From positions 2,847,456 through 2,911,455 of the forward strand of contig JAHNZQ020000181.1 in assembly GCA_019155205.2 (NCBI GenBank): DNA of 64,000 bases, given 5' to 3'. Of the stretch, positions 10,460 to 23,346 are shown piece by piece; within the stretch, counting starts at the first letter, position 1, and each line of letters opens with the position of its first letter. The notes beneath the pieces are model-generated. The model searched no databases and was not told where the DNA came from. It saw nothing but the letters and a program-made list of their open reading frames with translations. This DNA comes from Gracilaria vermiculophylla (Eukaryota > Rhodophyta > Florideophyceae > Gracilariales > Gracilariaceae). A program made the translations under genes and the position numbers.

Positions 10460-12286
10460 GGAAACAAATCTATGTCAACCGAGACTGCCACATCCCGGAA
10501 TACCTGTTTTGGGACAAACTGTTTCAAACATAACGGCTCATGTTCAACCAGACAAATTAGAAAAGGAAGACACAAGTTCATGCAAAGGTTGGGCTCTTGG
10601 AAAAATGACTTAAAAAACATTTCACCTCCTAGGAAAATTTCGTTTCAACATAAATATGGGACTTATACATACAGAAATTTGGGCCGTATTAATACTACGT
10701 CGGAAGGAGAAACATTGTATTTCATTACTTTTATTGACGACTTTACTAGAAATTCGTCTGTGTATTTTCTAAAATCCAAAACTGAGGTTTTAAAGACGAC
10801 AAAGAATTTTGTCGAGATGATAGAAAACAAAAAAGGAATATCTGTCAAAAGAATCAAAAGTGATCGTAGAGTAGAACATATGCCTAAATCATTTCAAAAC
10901 TTTCTAAATGAAAACGAAGTAATCCTTGAACCGGCAGGATCTTACCAGCCTGAAGAGAACGGAACTCCAGAAAGATTGAACAGAACTATTTGCAGAAAAG
11001 CAAAATGTATGCTTTATTTTCAAAATTTTTTGGGCAGAAGCAATTCAAAAAGCAAATGAAAGAAAACATACTCTACTGACATGAAGTCTTGTAGTTTGTA
11101 GTCCATATGAAAAATGGTTTGGTAGAAAACCAGATGTCTCTAATTTACGTGCGTTTGGATGCAGAACGTATGGGTTTATTCCGAATAGTTAAGGAAGCGA
11201 ATAGGATGCAGAATCAAGAGTCTGCACGTCCTTTGGATAGGACAACAAAAATTATCGTTTTCTGGATAATGCCACAAAGAAGTTCATCATAAGTTGAAAA
11301 GCAAATTTTATTGAAGATGAAGTTCTGGGATGAAAAATCGTAGAAACAGGCCATGATGGAGAAGAAGAAAATGAAGAGCAAACTTTGCTGGAATCAGAAA
11401 ATTTGAACACTGCAAATGGTACAGAAATGGTACAAAATGAAGCAAAATCCGAAGAAAATATGCATCAAGAACAACAGCAATTTTAAAGAAGTACGAGAGT
11501 AAGACAATCGCCGACATGGCTTATATACGAACATGGTCAAGCTCAAGAAAATTCAAACTTCAGGAGCGACTATGATGATTGCAGATCTAACTGAACCGAA
11601 ACCTTTTAAGGAAACATTTCTAAAAAACAATTCTAAATTATGGATAGAAGCTTTGGAGAAAGAAATGAAACCTCAATAGGAAAATAAAACTTGGATCCTG
11701 GATCTGCAATTTCTGAAATTCATATTCTAAATTCGAATTGATTTTCTAAAAGAAAATTGATTCTAGTTGGGGTAGTAAAATTAGCAGAAAATCATTTTTT
11801 TTGGTTATGCAACATTTCACGAAAATTCATGATTAACGTCGAGTTGTCAGGTATATAATTGTATGGCCCTGTCAACAACAGAAGCAGAAGTAATCGCTTC
11901 TAGTAAAACTGTGAAAGAAGAAATGTGGCTCTCAGAATTACGGAAAGAACTGAAATCAAACTTTAGTAAGCAGTTCACATTTTACGCCGACAATCAATGG
12001 ACCACGACACTGCCTAAAGAAGAAGGTGGGTATGGAAAATCAAAAAAATGAAATACTTTATTTCTATGTTCAAGATTCTTTGAAGAAAAATTATCTTCGG
12101 TTGGAATACTGCCCTACAGAAAAATTGATTGCGGATATTCTTACAAAACTACTGACAAAAATCGAATACGAACTCTATTCAAAAGGTTTGGGACTTCAGG
12201 AATTCTCTACTTCAGCCGAGATGTTGAAGAGACACGAAGAAATTTTTGAACAAAGCATACAACTAGAAGGGTTGGGAAGCTTCTAA
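10460..12286 (+). pseudogene. Ty1/copia pol relic: integrase, trace of RT, RNase H
   Basis: AT-rich plus-strand DNA, unlike the gypsy elements. The segment 10472-11059 holds a copia integrase core: YFITFIDDFTRNSSVYFLK (first Asp), IKSDRRVEHMPK (the second site, normally D-x-G-G-E, is damaged) and PEENGTPERLNRT (third, Glu). Near 11570-11700 is the start of copia RT (KLWIEALEKEMK, then ENKTWIL). RT is then almost entirely deleted, and 11863-12286 carries copia RNase H (ALSTTEAEVIAS, FTFYADNQ, LEYCPTEKLIADILTK). Integrase lies before RT, which is the Ty1/copia order and opposite to gypsy. No LTR was recognised. Confidence 0.8.
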
Positions 12287-15094
12287 AAGGTTTTTATAGA
12301 AAGACATGATGTCCAGTTGCATTAATTTTTGATATAAAAGATATAGAACTATACTATATAGTAGAAATGATGTAGGACACTTTGTAAAAACAGTTCTAGC
12401 ACTACATTTGAAAAAAGATAGAAGTCGAGCCGAGTGTTCAATATTAAAAAGAAGTTTTCGTTTATTCAAGTATATCAAAAACTTGTAATGCAGAACCTAC
12501 TTTAGCCGTACTTTCATTCGAGTTATCATGTTCATGAGTAATACATTTTGGTTGTTTATTAATTTCTGTTTTTCTTATAAGACCTTTCGAGATATTTTCA
12601 AAGTCATCATATGTGTTTCAAATCTTTTCTTTAAATGCAATGTTCATTGATTTGATGATTTGGGTTGTTCATTACGAAATAATTTCGATTCTATTTGTAC
12701 TTCAATTTATGTATCTTGTGCTGCCTCGAGAAAGTTTGCTGTTTCAGAAACAAACAAATGTTTTCTTAGTATCTTTCAAAAAACGATAGTTTCGAGCATT
12801 ATATGCTGAGAATGTATATCATCTTAATTTATAATCCCATTTCTTTCAATCCTTTTTTGGAATATACTCATATGCCGAGAAGCCAAAACCCCTTTTATGT
12901 GATACATATGGCTTTCTTCCTGAACATTTTTCACGTGGCCTGGGTCACTCTAAACTTTTCATTGGCATACACTTGCGAGTTAAATTTGCAGAATAGTATG
13001 AGTGAGCTCAGAATGCGCGTGAAAAGTCGTGATCAAATAAAATACTGCGAGGGTTTTCGCACAAAGTACAACAATTTATCCGTTCTGTTATTCAATTCTT
13101 CTGAGTTTGATATGAGCCTGTTGCTTCGTGGGTGGTTTCTATATTCTTAAAGTAATATTTTTTGGCTGGATTTGATACATATTTATTTCTATGATCACTT
13201 GAAATTCTTTAAATAGACATCCATGTTATGTACCTTGCCAGATTAACAAACCCAATAATATTTTCAAATGCTTTACCTTTCTTTTTCAAGAAGTCAACAA
13301 ATCACGTTCTGGGGTAGACGTCAGATAATGACAAAGAACAATATTTTTCCCATTTTGACTTGTCGGTCATCAATCTGCAAATATATTTTTGTATGAACTC
13401 CAACTTATTTTTGAAAGAGAGCTTTTTGTTGCACAAAAAGAAATTTCGACCCTATTTATCAAAACACAAATACCTTATATTCTCATATCAGCTTTTTCTA
13501 TATTTTTAGAACCTAATAGGCAGTTTTTTTACATAATATATGCGGTTCACCATCCAGTTAACTGTAAAGATTCGGGAAGCGTTAAACATCATGTAAATAA
13601 ACGTCCCAGAGGGACACCGATGCGAGTTTAACTATCTAAAGGGGCACGTTATACAGGATTCATGGAATAATATTACACAGGCACACGAGGTGGTTATGCA
13701 CGAGGTCACTAGATCCAGTACGCTGATGACACGGATATTGAAACGACGACGAAACACACACCAGCGGAAGGAATCTTCGAGCAGTGCCGTAGATCCAGAT
13801 TCCCGAAAAAGGGCTCGCGAAAGAAGGGCTCTTCCAAACTATGTCGGTTAGAAACCTTCAAGTCTTGAAATTCAAGGGTGGGTTCTCTTTCTCTCTCTCA
13901 GAGGCTGGAGAGCACCGCTTGAGTAAAGTAGTATGGAATGTCCTAAACACAAAAAAGTTTTTAAAAAATACTAAGAATCTGGTCTAACAAAAACTTACAC
14001 GTATGTCATTCACTAAATCCATTCGATCTTGAATCCACCGCCGCAGGATCTTATACACATAAGTCACAGCTTCCCGGTTCACACACAGCTATGCTTATGA
14101 GTAGAATCTCTACTGACCTGGGTAAAGTGGATTTCTAAACCACCAGTATGCATAATACTAAGCTATTTTGTGACAAAACTTTTTTTTTTTGTGGACGCAT
14201 CTTATATCCCAGAGTTTGGGATTAAATTCGAGGGCTGCGTCTGAAATAAATAGTTTCTGTTCTATTCTTTTATCTTCTAATGCGTACGTGAAGTATTGTT
14301 CTTGCACTTTTATATGTTTTGGAATATCCTTCCGAGAGAAATTTATGCGAAACCCATCTCAGAACTTGTTTTTTTGCCAGTTATCTTCTGCCTAATGGAC
14401 AGCCACAATACTTTGTAACGAAGTTGTCTCCAAATGGGGAACGCCCGGAAACTTTCGGATCTTTCTCGTGTACTGGTACATAAACGGCCAAGCCCTTTCG
14501 AGAGTGGATATGAGAAATTCGATTTGTACGGACGTGGCGGTCATTTCCGCCCTTAGAGAAAAACGTTGAGTGAGATCTCAGTGGTGGTTTTGAGTGGGGC
14601 GTGCTAATCTCTTAGAGAGTGGCAGAAAAAAGAGAGCGCGGACCGTAAAGCTCTCGTGTTCTACATTGTGAAGTACATATCACAGTAGAGGATAAGCACA
14701 GATTCACGAAGGGGAATAGCGTCAGGGACAATAATACAACCTTTTAAAAAGGTGAGCACAGTAGACATGGTAAGCAATATCACCAACTATGAGTGCTCCT
14801 GGTGTACAACGCGGCTGTGCTACTGTGAGCTATGAGGTATCCCTCGAGGAAAGGTTAATACCGTCTTTGACAGAAATATCAGAGCACGGGCTTTGATGAC
14901 CCTATTCTGTGGGAAAAGATGGTAACTGTAACCTTCTTACGTACTTTAGCGAAATGTAGTGTAGTGTAATATCAAACAAAATACATCAAATAAAGACTCT
15001 TCCATATTTTCCTTTCTTCTGCAGTGCATTGCGCGCTCTATCCATTTACTGGTCTTCCTTGAGGCTTGGACGAGTAGCACAATGTCTACTGTGG
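12287..15094. other. AT-rich DNA with no recognised gene
   Basis: I see no supported gene. A 115-codon AT-rich frame at 12803-13150 has no recognised motif. The first part may be the untranslated tail of the copia relic, but I found no LTR. From about 13540 the composition becomes more balanced, still without recognisable content. Confidence 0.4.
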
Positions 15095-15099
15095 ACTAG

Positions 15100-15477
15100 T
15101 GTCGGGGTCTACGCGCCCGAGCGTAGGCAATAGTCACAAATTATGAGAGTGCGATATGGTGCGCACGCGCGGTAGCATAGAATGGGCACACCCCTTGGAT
15201 TCTGGCTCCCTCCCAGATTTGTTCTGTGACGCGCAAGGGGTTTCTTTTGTAGGATGTACACGGCAGACAGTGCCTCGTTAAGTAAAAAAAGGCAAATCAA
15301 ATCGGACAGGCCCATTCGTGTCTAATGGACGGGGTCTACGGGTTAAGAAACCGGCTGGCAAGATTCGAGCACTTGCACATATGCATTCTGTACACTCTCG
15401 GTACTTTCCTTAACGCAGGACCACAATCAAGTGCGCAACCATTCGCCGAACCGATAACACACATTGCGTATGTTACA
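15100..15477 (-). repeat. 3' LTR of gypsy-C (left on the plus strand)
   Basis: Begins TGTCGGGGTCTACG on the plus strand and ends GTTACA. It aligns over its whole 378 bp with 20164-20541, sharing blocks such as GTGCGATATGGTGC, GTGACGCGCAAGGGG and AAACCGGCTGGCAAG. Confidence 0.85.
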
Positions 15478-15520
15478 GGAGTGCCTCATGATTGCACACC
15501 CAAAAGGTGAAGGCATCAGT

Positions 15521-15856
15521 TCAGAGAAAACTTTCGATAGTGGGTTCCCGCTTCTTGCCATTGTTTACGACGTCCAACAAGTATTCTCGTATAAGATTAG
15601 AGACATCTTCCTTCAGAAAATTATATGATACCCAGTCAATTTCATCTGATTTAAAACCGCGCCACTTGACTTGCAGTTCGATTTCGCCCTGACTACGACG
15701 AATGTCAAAGAATATGTCGACAACCAGAAGCTCGCTCCACTGGTATGCGAGATGATTTAGAACTTCCCCTTTTACATCGAAGTCCTTGTTGCGGAAAAAC
15801 TTGAGCCTCCTTACGTGAAAGTCCTCTTGTCTGCCGTCAAGAAGGCTTTCGACCAA
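15521..15856 (-). pseudogene. Chromodomain at the end of gypsy-C integrase
   Basis: The 111-codon frame contains a chromodomain core, LLVVDIFFDIRRSQGEIEL followed by QVKWRGFKSDEIDWVSY, at about residues 47-85. It lies directly inside the 3' LTR, where chromodomains of integrases are expected. This frame is intact locally, but its upstream integrase is broken. Confidence 0.7.
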
Positions 15857-15910
15857 GAATATGCATTCGCTTCTAGACGCAACAACTAGAAAAGATCCTT
15901 ACCATATCAG

Positions 15911-16726
15911 CTACGGTTTCTGTGTGCGCTCTCGTTGTAGTATGCCGCGCAGGATATAGTCACCATCGCTGAAACTCAAAGCGCGTACGTGCGTCTTCCA
16001 ATTATGCGAATATATCGCAGCTTGCCGTTTCTTGGTTGAACGCTCCACTACGTCTTTGTGCATAGTTTCCTGGAATTCGACAAGTTTTTTCATGTATTTG
16101 ACCTGCGCACAGTGGATTTCTTCGATAGAAGACACTTGGAACTCAGTTCCGGCGTATTGCTTTATTGCCTGTAGCCGTATGTCCTGCAGGTGATCCGTGA
16201 GCACAGTGAGAGAGCAACAGTTAGCGAGAAGAGTGATAATATAATTGTACAGAGCAGACTGCAGGACGGGCATGATGCGAGATCAACACCGTTGTGGTAG
16301 CTGATACTCTGAGAGTAGCACGCGTGTTGCCTTTCTTAGCTCGCGATTCATCAATTCGACCGTATCATTACTTCAGGGGCAGTTGGCGAGGGTGAAACGG
16401 TACGCTGAATTGTTTCTTTCGCGAAGAAAATGTACCAGATCGATCTTGGAATGAGAATCCTGGTGTGTAACCTATCGGTGATCGACGCCAAAACTGGCAG
16501 ACCAATTGATGCGGAATCTAATAACGCTCTCAGCAGTTGTGTCCCTGTTCGTTGTTAGCCACAAAAACCAGCACTGGTGGTCCTTGAAGACAAGCACATA
16601 GGTGTAACCATTCTCTCCGTCTGAAATGAAACAAAAATGGAAATGAAGCAAATTGGTGGGTTCTGTAGCGTGCATGGCGTGGCCGAGAGGACGCGGTACG
16701 ATCCTGCCGTTTCTGCAATGAGACAA
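15911..16726 (-). pseudogene. Integrase of gypsy-C, first catalytic Asp lost
   Basis: The frame 16726-16472 carries the zinc-site end and start of the core: IVPRPLGHAMHATEPTNLLH, then YTYVLVFKDHQCWFLWLTT. The family normally has Asp in the HFDFL-type strand; here it reads HFHFCF, so the first catalytic Asp is His. The segment 16273-15911 looks like the integrase C-terminal part. Stops separate the pieces. Confidence 0.65.
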
Positions 16727-17121
16727 TGCAGGCAGAAATGTAGGAATTACTCGACGTCGGAACTCATGTTAGCTCCTTGAAAATGGGTGTGAAGAGTATC
16801 AAGGGTGACGCGCTAACTTCGGGGACCATAGTGTCCTATACGAGCGGCTATCATGACGCGAAGCTTGAGAAGCTCATCAGCTCTTGGTACCAATACGAAT
16901 CTCTCGGTGGCCTTGATAACGTTGTTTGTTTTTCTGAAAGACGGTGGTGGTTTCTTTTTCGATGCAGACTTCGAGGTTTTGATGTCCTGTTGATTAGGCC
17001 AGTCCAGCTTTGAATCCAAACTGGGGCTAGTTGGGGCGCTCATGAGAGTCTTGGCTCGTGGGACCCTGATAGCTTCTACGGAACAAATGGAGTTCACCAC
17101 CCAATGAGTGAGAATGCCGGC

Positions 17122-17783
17122 TCATACGCTCTGTTTACCAAGCAGGTGTTCGACCACGTAAGAAAATGCAGAGAGCTTGATTGCCCAACGCATGAGACTT
17201 CTCGCGGTATCCCGTACGATTACAGGATTCCTGCCGTAGCGATCGTAGAGGTAAACGAAGTTCGCGTGATCTTTGAACATGGTCACTCCACGCCCCGTGA
17301 CGAGGTGATCCAAACGACACATTGCTTCCACAATTGCGTAACCTTCCTTTTCAGGAACCGAACAGTTGGCGGCTGATTTGGAGAAACACCGGACGGGAAA
17401 CATAGCGGTTCGCGACATTGCTCTTCGGTGTCGTCGATGCAGTCTTTTTCGGGTAGTTGGGTGACAACTATAGCCCAGAGAGTGTCCGACGCATCGGAAA
17501 AGAGAGACAGATGGTAGCCGGACTTGGGATGCGCGAGCTTGACAGAGGCAGCGAGTTGTTCCTTGATGTCGGCGAAAGCGACATCTTGAGAAGCGCCCCA
17601 CGAGCTGGTCATGGAGAGGTTGCGAAGCGACTTTTTAGTGCGCCGACCGGTGGTCGGGTAACAGGATTCCAAAAGCTCGTGTAGCGGAGCGGCGCGTTCA
17701 GCGTATGCAAGAATAAAATTGCGCATCCATTTCGTACCGCAGACGAACTTTAGCAACTCGCTAGCCAAAATGGGCCGGTTCAT
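17122..17783 (-). pseudogene. RT thumb and RNase H of gypsy-C
   Basis: The minus-strand frame from 17783 reads through an RT-RNase H junction (LHELLES, VAFADIKEQL) into an RNase H start, YHLSLFSDASDTLWAIVVTQL, where Asp of SDAS is the usual first catalytic residue. A second frame down to 17122 holds the remainder (MFKDHANFVYLYD, then YVVEHLLG). A frameshift splits the two. Confidence 0.65.
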
Positions 17784-17804
17784 GCCCAGTAAAGAGTCGA
17801 AATG

Positions 17805-18458
17805 TCAAGGGTGATACTGGATGCTTTCTGCAGATAGAATAAGGCCGCAAAGCAAAACATCAGTAGAGAAGAAATTGGATTTCCCTCCGTAGACCTTGAG
17901 TCCGATCTTGCTAAAAAAGCGGAGAAAGAACCGGATGGAGTCGAGAAATTCCGTCTCCTCCCTACTATAAAAAAAGAAATCGTCAATCCATGGCCGCAAT
18001 TTGTCGACGCGGCCGTCAAATTTCTGTTGGAGGACAATTTGGAAATGGTTGCCTGAGTCACTGCCGCCCAGCAGTAGACGGCGGGAATAATAGACTCTTA
18101 TAGGTGTCTGGATATACATAATCTCTTGCAAGTCCGGAGAGATAGAGATTTGTCAGTATGCGTAAGCGAGGTCGATATTGGCGAAAGATGTACTGCCGGC
18201 GACGTCTTGGATCTTTACGTCCAGGTAAGGCCAGTGCCGAGGTGATGGGCGCGGTGCTTGAATTTGGTCTGCGCAAATCGACGGTAGATCGCAGCTTTTC
18301 TTTGCCTGGGTTAGGCACCGCGAGAGCTGGACTGGCCCAGAGCGCGGATGAGTTTCTATAAATATTGCCGACTGCTTCAAGCTCCTTAATGGTCCTAACG
18401 ATAAACTACCGTTGCTATAGAACATAACGACGCTCCAAGAAGCGTTGCAGTTTTTCAT
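17805..18458 (-). pseudogene. Reverse transcriptase of gypsy-C
   Basis: Palm motifs in two frames: LRSTVDLRRPN and GSTSFANIDLAYAY (18318-18153), then VLQQKFDGRVDKLRPWIDDFFFYSR in pieces (18131-17805). The catalytic box W-I-D-D is intact. The fingers region is frameshifted, so no full RT can be made. Confidence 0.75.
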
Positions 18459-18886
18459 CTTTGAAGGGTGTGATCACAAGAGGTGGAAAGTTGGAGAGTG
18501 GATCGCTGCCGAGCTGTATTCGAAAAACGTCGCGATACTCTCTAAGCATACTGGTTAGGTGCTGTATCTTATTTTGGAGATTCCATTCTTCCGAGCTTCA
18601 GCGACAATGGCATCAAATGCCTTCCTGATCGACTCGTTAAAGTTCTTGCCGATGCTAGCAGTGAGGTACTCGGATACTTCAATGTGGTCATCGTCGGCTG
18701 CCATATACGATAGGCCTTTGAAGGCAGCAGCGGCGAGCTTGAACGTCTCCTTGTCTAGAGACTTATTGTGTCGATTGTTGATGAGCGGATGCACGCGAAG
18801 GAGATGTAAGCTAAATTGATAATCATAACATTCAGTAAAGGCCGATTGAGGAGAATCTCGCCCATGCCGTTGTCGACACGTAGATA

Positions 18887-19429
18887 TTAAACACCGCGTA
18901 TGAAATCTGGTATATTAGAGCCCAAACAATAGATGGTGTGGGTGAGCAAGACTTTTGCAGATGCCGGGAATGATTTTTTGTCGGTTTTCACCGCGCCCAC
19001 CAGCGTGAGAGGTTCCTTAAGGCATTGCTCTAAAACTGAAGGTTTCGCTTCGTTCAAGTTTTTGAAAGAGAATTTGCCTATCGTATTGAAATCAGAACTC
19101 GAGTCTTCTAGGGCTGTGTCAAAAACAGCGTCCTCGAGAGCAATTTGGAAGCGACCTGCTTCAGCGTCCGGGACAAGTAAGTACGATATCGTAGTGGGTG
19201 TTACCTGCTTCGCTCGCTTGGCATACGTTTTCTTGTAGTGCTCGTCGAAGATTTCCTTTTTTCGCTTTTCGCTGGTATCTGGGCAGTTCTTAAGCGGATC
19301 GTTGCCCTCAAAATCCGGGTTAAGATAGTCATCCACCCAAAGTTTGGCTCTTGCGCTTGCGCGCAGGAGGCTTCTTGCATGGGGTACCATCTGTTCGATT
19401 ATGGTATTAATTGCGTCGTACACGCGCAT
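18887..19429 (-). pseudogene. Gag or protease-upstream region of gypsy-C
   Basis: A 180-codon open frame upstream of RT, by position the end of gag or the region before the protease. I do not recognise a domain. It has a charged middle part (KRKKEIFDEHYKKTYAKRAK). Just downstream, in another frame, VDNGMGEILLNRPLLN could be a protease active-site region, but this is weak. The first part of gag (to 20163) is too decayed to read. Confidence 0.4.
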
Positions 19430-20163
19430 CCTTGGGTCAACGAGAGTTCTAAGGTATGCAGACGCACAGGAGTGCCGTCTCGGTTAATAGCAGGTCGAGT
19501 GTCAGCACTTCAACCTTTTTCTGGAAGATCTGATGTCGGCAAGCTGGTTCTTTTTCCAAGCAAGGCGTCGCATTTTGAGAACTTCTTGCAGAACGGTGTA
19601 TTTGAACTTCTTCATCACACAATCGATGAAGTTCTAGGCAAGATCCTTGTCTTTCAGCACCTCTAATGTCTTACTCCGATCCAACGCCGTGAAATTGCTC
19701 ACGAAAAAATTCGTTTCTCCCCCAACCGGGTCGTCCCTGTTCACTTCATAGAATACGGCAAATAGCGCTGCACTGATGCCCCTGGACAGATCCTTGGGAG
19801 CGTCAGTAGATGCTTCACTGAATCATACTTGAACAGCGTCAGCGGTAGTCTTTTTCGATGCAATCCGTGCCTTCGATTACACTCATGATTCACGGTGTGT
19901 GCAGGGTAGAAGCTTCATCGCAGTCTTTGATCGAGGCTGGTTGCTTCTGGATCTCTTCATCACTGTCTTTGTTCACTTCGTCAACTTTAGCATCGTAAAC
20001 AGTTCATTCGGCTTTGAATTCGATCAGAGCCGGCCGGTCAACCAACTTCACCGTCGGGTGTGTCACAACAGACACAATGCTATAATTGCTTGCCGCAGAC
20101 ATTCTGAACACGAACAGACACCCTAGCTCTTACAATTTCAGGTGAAAGCGCTTTGATGACGAG

Positions 20164-20541
20164 TGTCGGGGCCTACACCCGAGCGTGGGCAATAATCGCG
20201 AGCTCAGCAAGTGCGATATGGTGCACACACGCGGTAGCACATTATGGGCACACTTCTTGTTGTCGGGCTTTCTCTGGGATTTGGTCGGTGACGCGCAAGG
20301 GGTCTCTTTTATAGGGGTATCCGGCAGACAATTCATCACTAAGTAAGGAAACACAAATCAAATCGGACAGGCGCATCCGTGTCTAGAGAACGGGGTCAAC
20401 GGGTTACGAAACCGGCTGGCAAGGTTATAGCGCTTACCTCGATGAATTCTGTAGGTTCCCGGTAACTTCTTCAACGCAGGACCAAACTCAAGTGTGCACC
20501 CATTCGACAAACCTATGACGCACATTGAGTATGTTATAACA
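20164..20541 (-). repeat. 5' LTR of gypsy-C (right on the plus strand)
   Basis: Begins TGTCGGGGCCTACACC and ends ATAACA on the plus strand; the same length as its partner at 15100-15477. Two TA-rich insertions/deletions and scattered substitutions distinguish the pair. Confidence 0.85.
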
Positions 20542-20546
20542 ACTAC

Positions 20547-21902
20547 CGCCAGTGACCGTTGCATTTAGGCATGAATGAGTCGAAGATGGTAGTTTATATG
20601 ACGAGTCCTAATGAACCTCACTCAAATAGGGTACACACTACATATCAACCTCCTAAAACAAATGACAGGACGAATAGGGCAGCGGAATGCAGTGTAGAAA
20701 TCCGTGCAGAAGAAGATCAGTTATGAATTTTTAGTAAAGAAGTGCCCAACTCCGGACATACCTGTGAAGTTCGACGTTATACGTCTGTCGAGTGCAGTTT
20801 CCTTTCCAAAGCGCATTGTGCGTCTGTCGTCACTTATATTACAATTTTTTGTCTTTTAAACAATCCACCGACAGTTGCTGTATAGATTCTAAACTCATCA
20901 AATAAGAAACCTCCAGCCCTGATGGAGAAACTATCCAAAACAGGTTAAGAGTCGTTGCTCATCGTGGATCATGATAAAGGCTTTTATAGGGTAGTTACAG
21001 CGTCTTGCGATCTCCTCATTATTAACAGGTTGCTTCTAATGGAATAAAAACGGAAGTATAATTAGATTGAGGAGCATAGAGTGCTGTATTTCTAGGTGCG
21101 CATTGGGGGTCATCACGGTCATAGCAGTCCACATCTTGTGACGCAGACTATATCCAGATTAGAAAACCTAAGACTTCTCTGACTTTCTTTTTATGATACG
21201 ACATATTTATTCCTGAATGAAACCCAAATAGTACAGACCCCACAGTTGTAAATGGAAGAGAATATAAGCATTCAGAACAGCGTGGCAAAATCCAGTCAAA
21301 CTGAGAAAATGATATAAGTTTTTCAATAACGTATAAATTGAGCATATTTTCTTCTGTTTGATTTCAAGAGACAATGATAACAGTATGCTTAAAGCTCGGT
21401 TTGGAAAAAGGTTCATTAGACACAGCTATCATATTTTTGGTATACGCCTTTGGGGGATACTTAGGAGAGGGGTGGTCCTTTTTAGGAAATGTTCTGTATC
21501 TGCGGGGAAAAAATGCGATGATATCAATACAATCGTTTAAGAAACAGCAAGAGTTCAATGCATAGTGGTAATTTTAGTTAACCACGTGCTGTTTTCCTTC
21601 CCTTCTGGAGGCTGATTCCAAATAAAACTCGGACTCATGTTCCACATCCTGCTTACAGTGTCTTCATTATCACCCTTCACTATGTTCTTACCGCGTTGAA
21701 CTTCCATCGTGACCGTGATCTATTCAACTGCACAGCCTGAAATGTATGCCATCTACAATGTTAGAAACCGTGCTTTCGCCTGCAAAAGTATGCATACCAG
21801 CAATCTGAACAAAGGGAAAACTATGTCAGTTATCTTGAAACCAAAGCAGTGCGTGCAGATAGAAGTACTTGGGTTGCTGCTAGGTCATATCCAATTGTCC
21901 TG
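20547..21902. other. No recognised gene
   Basis: About 1.4 kb without supported coding sequence; only short AT-rich frames on both strands. Confidence 0.4.
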
Positions 21903-22172
21903 TCAAAAGCTTAATCTTCCAGTTTTTGCAATATGAAATGTTTTTGAAGCCGCCACTTCCACCTTGCGGTGATATCGATCTACATGAAAAAGAGGAAGAT
22001 GTTTGGCCGCCCCGGCAATGTCACAAAGGATGTCGTATCCCCACCATCGTACGTGGCAGAGCAGCACTCTTTCCTTTTTGTACGAATGAACTTCGAATCG
22101 GTTAAATCCATTCTCCTGTATGTAGATTTTCCAGATTTCCAGTTTTGTGATCGAGTGCGTATTCCCTCGCAC
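21903..22172 (-). pseudogene. Orphan chromodomain fragment of a gypsy integrase
   Basis: The 89-codon frame has a chromodomain-like core, SYKKERVLLCHVRWWGYDIL, then LFHVDRYHRKV, with the RW-GY element and the closing acidic/basic helix. It matches the integrase C-terminal chromodomain pattern of the neighbouring gypsy relics. Upstream on the same strand (to about 22400) the sequence is decayed and may be the integrase C-terminal region. Confidence 0.5.
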
Positions 22173-22717
22173 AACTCCGGTTTATCCTCTCGGATGTCTT
22201 TTCTGTACCGCAGTGTTTTCGTGCACCTTTCGATATTCCTAGATCTACACCAATTGGCAGGTTTCCCACTTGCGAAGCAGGGTTTAACGCTTGTGTGCTT
22301 GAGCATCTTCGCCCCGGGTGATACACATAATCCACGCTCGCGATGAGGTAGTGCTAGCAGGTGTCTGTCACAATTGAGGGACAGCAGCCTTCGGGCCATT
22401 CCAATCCCTCAATGGGATTATATTGCCAGTATGGCAGGTTGGTGCCATGTTGGTTCCAGAGCTCTCCGGCTTGGTTGCCGGTCACTTAGCTATCAGAAAA
22501 GACTGAGAAATTGGCGGTGTTCATATATTTCTCGGAAATCATCTCTGTTCGGGGACTGACAGTCCGTTAGCAGTGTGTGTGTCCTGGATCACAGCCACGA
22601 CTTGAGAGTCTGCCAATCTTGTTCGGTCGGTGGCCTTTCAGCTATTTTTCATCATGACTAATGAACTCCAGTTGAGCCCTCTCGTGCTCGGGGTGCGTTA
22701 TATCTTGCATACCCCAG
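22173..22717. other. Decayed DNA between relics
   Basis: No supported gene. It may include the remains of the integrase belonging to the chromodomain fragment at 21903-22172. Confidence 0.3.
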
Positions 22718-23269
22718 TGTAGTACAGTGGATCCGAAGCTGATATTGTCATGTGGCTTTACGACGGGATATTCCTCAGGAGAGTTCGTATTTTTTTAACT
22801 GAGCCGCATGTTGCATTATACGGCCCACGTGTGCTACAGTACTCCTGGAGAACGATAGAGTTTAGATATATTAGATTTGATTGGTGCAGGATATTATTAC
22901 AGTAGCGAGACCTGTCGTGGCGGGCTCCCTGCATGGAACTTAGTCTGCCAGTCGAGCTCCACCTCTCGGGAAAGTAAACTAAGCCCCCTTGAGTCTTCAT
23001 ATATTTTCCAGGTTGGAGACTGTCGTCGAACATCCCGAGGTTCTTAAGCCGCCAATCCCAGTCGCCTCGTAGCAGCGCATGTAAAAGCATTGTCGGCCCA
23101 GTGAACCCACTTTTACACTTGGTGTTTGCGGATCCCCTTTCAGGATTCCCCCGGCTTGTGACAGGGATTACGGGAGGCCAATCTTTGGAACCCGCGCCTT
23201 TACAGTCACCAAGCCCTCCTAATTAACGTTGTGCACAACTACCTCGAAAGTAGAACTGACGGTACCACA
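22718..23269 (+). repeat. 5' LTR of gypsy-B
   Basis: TGTAGTACAGTGGATCC start and GGTACCACA end, 552 bp. It aligns with 31975-32527 and with the gypsy-A LTRs. Confidence 0.8.
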
Positions 23270-23346
23270 ACTTTTCTCTCGACTTGGAAAGTCAGTTTCC
23301 TAAAGGAAGCGTACGAGTCACAACAGAAAAACATTTCTAGTTTGCA

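Larger units (their letters stand above)
15100..20541 (-). mobile_element. Gypsy-C: reverse-oriented Ty3/gypsy LTR retrotransposon, degenerate
   Basis: Two 378-bp LTRs (15100-15477 and 20164-20541) with TG...CA ends flank a minus-strand internal region of about 4.7 kb. Flanks ACTAG (15095-15099) and ACTAC (20542-20546) look like a 5-bp target duplication with one change. Reading on the minus strand, the order is gag/protease-like region, RT, RNase H, integrase, chromodomain. Its RT and integrase motifs differ from gypsy-A and -B and resemble the gypsy lineage well known from oomycetes. All coding blocks are interrupted. Confidence 0.88.

Noticed and set aside
12803..13150. 115-codon AT-rich frame after the copia relic
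   Set aside because: No known motif; composition matches surrounding non-coding DNA.
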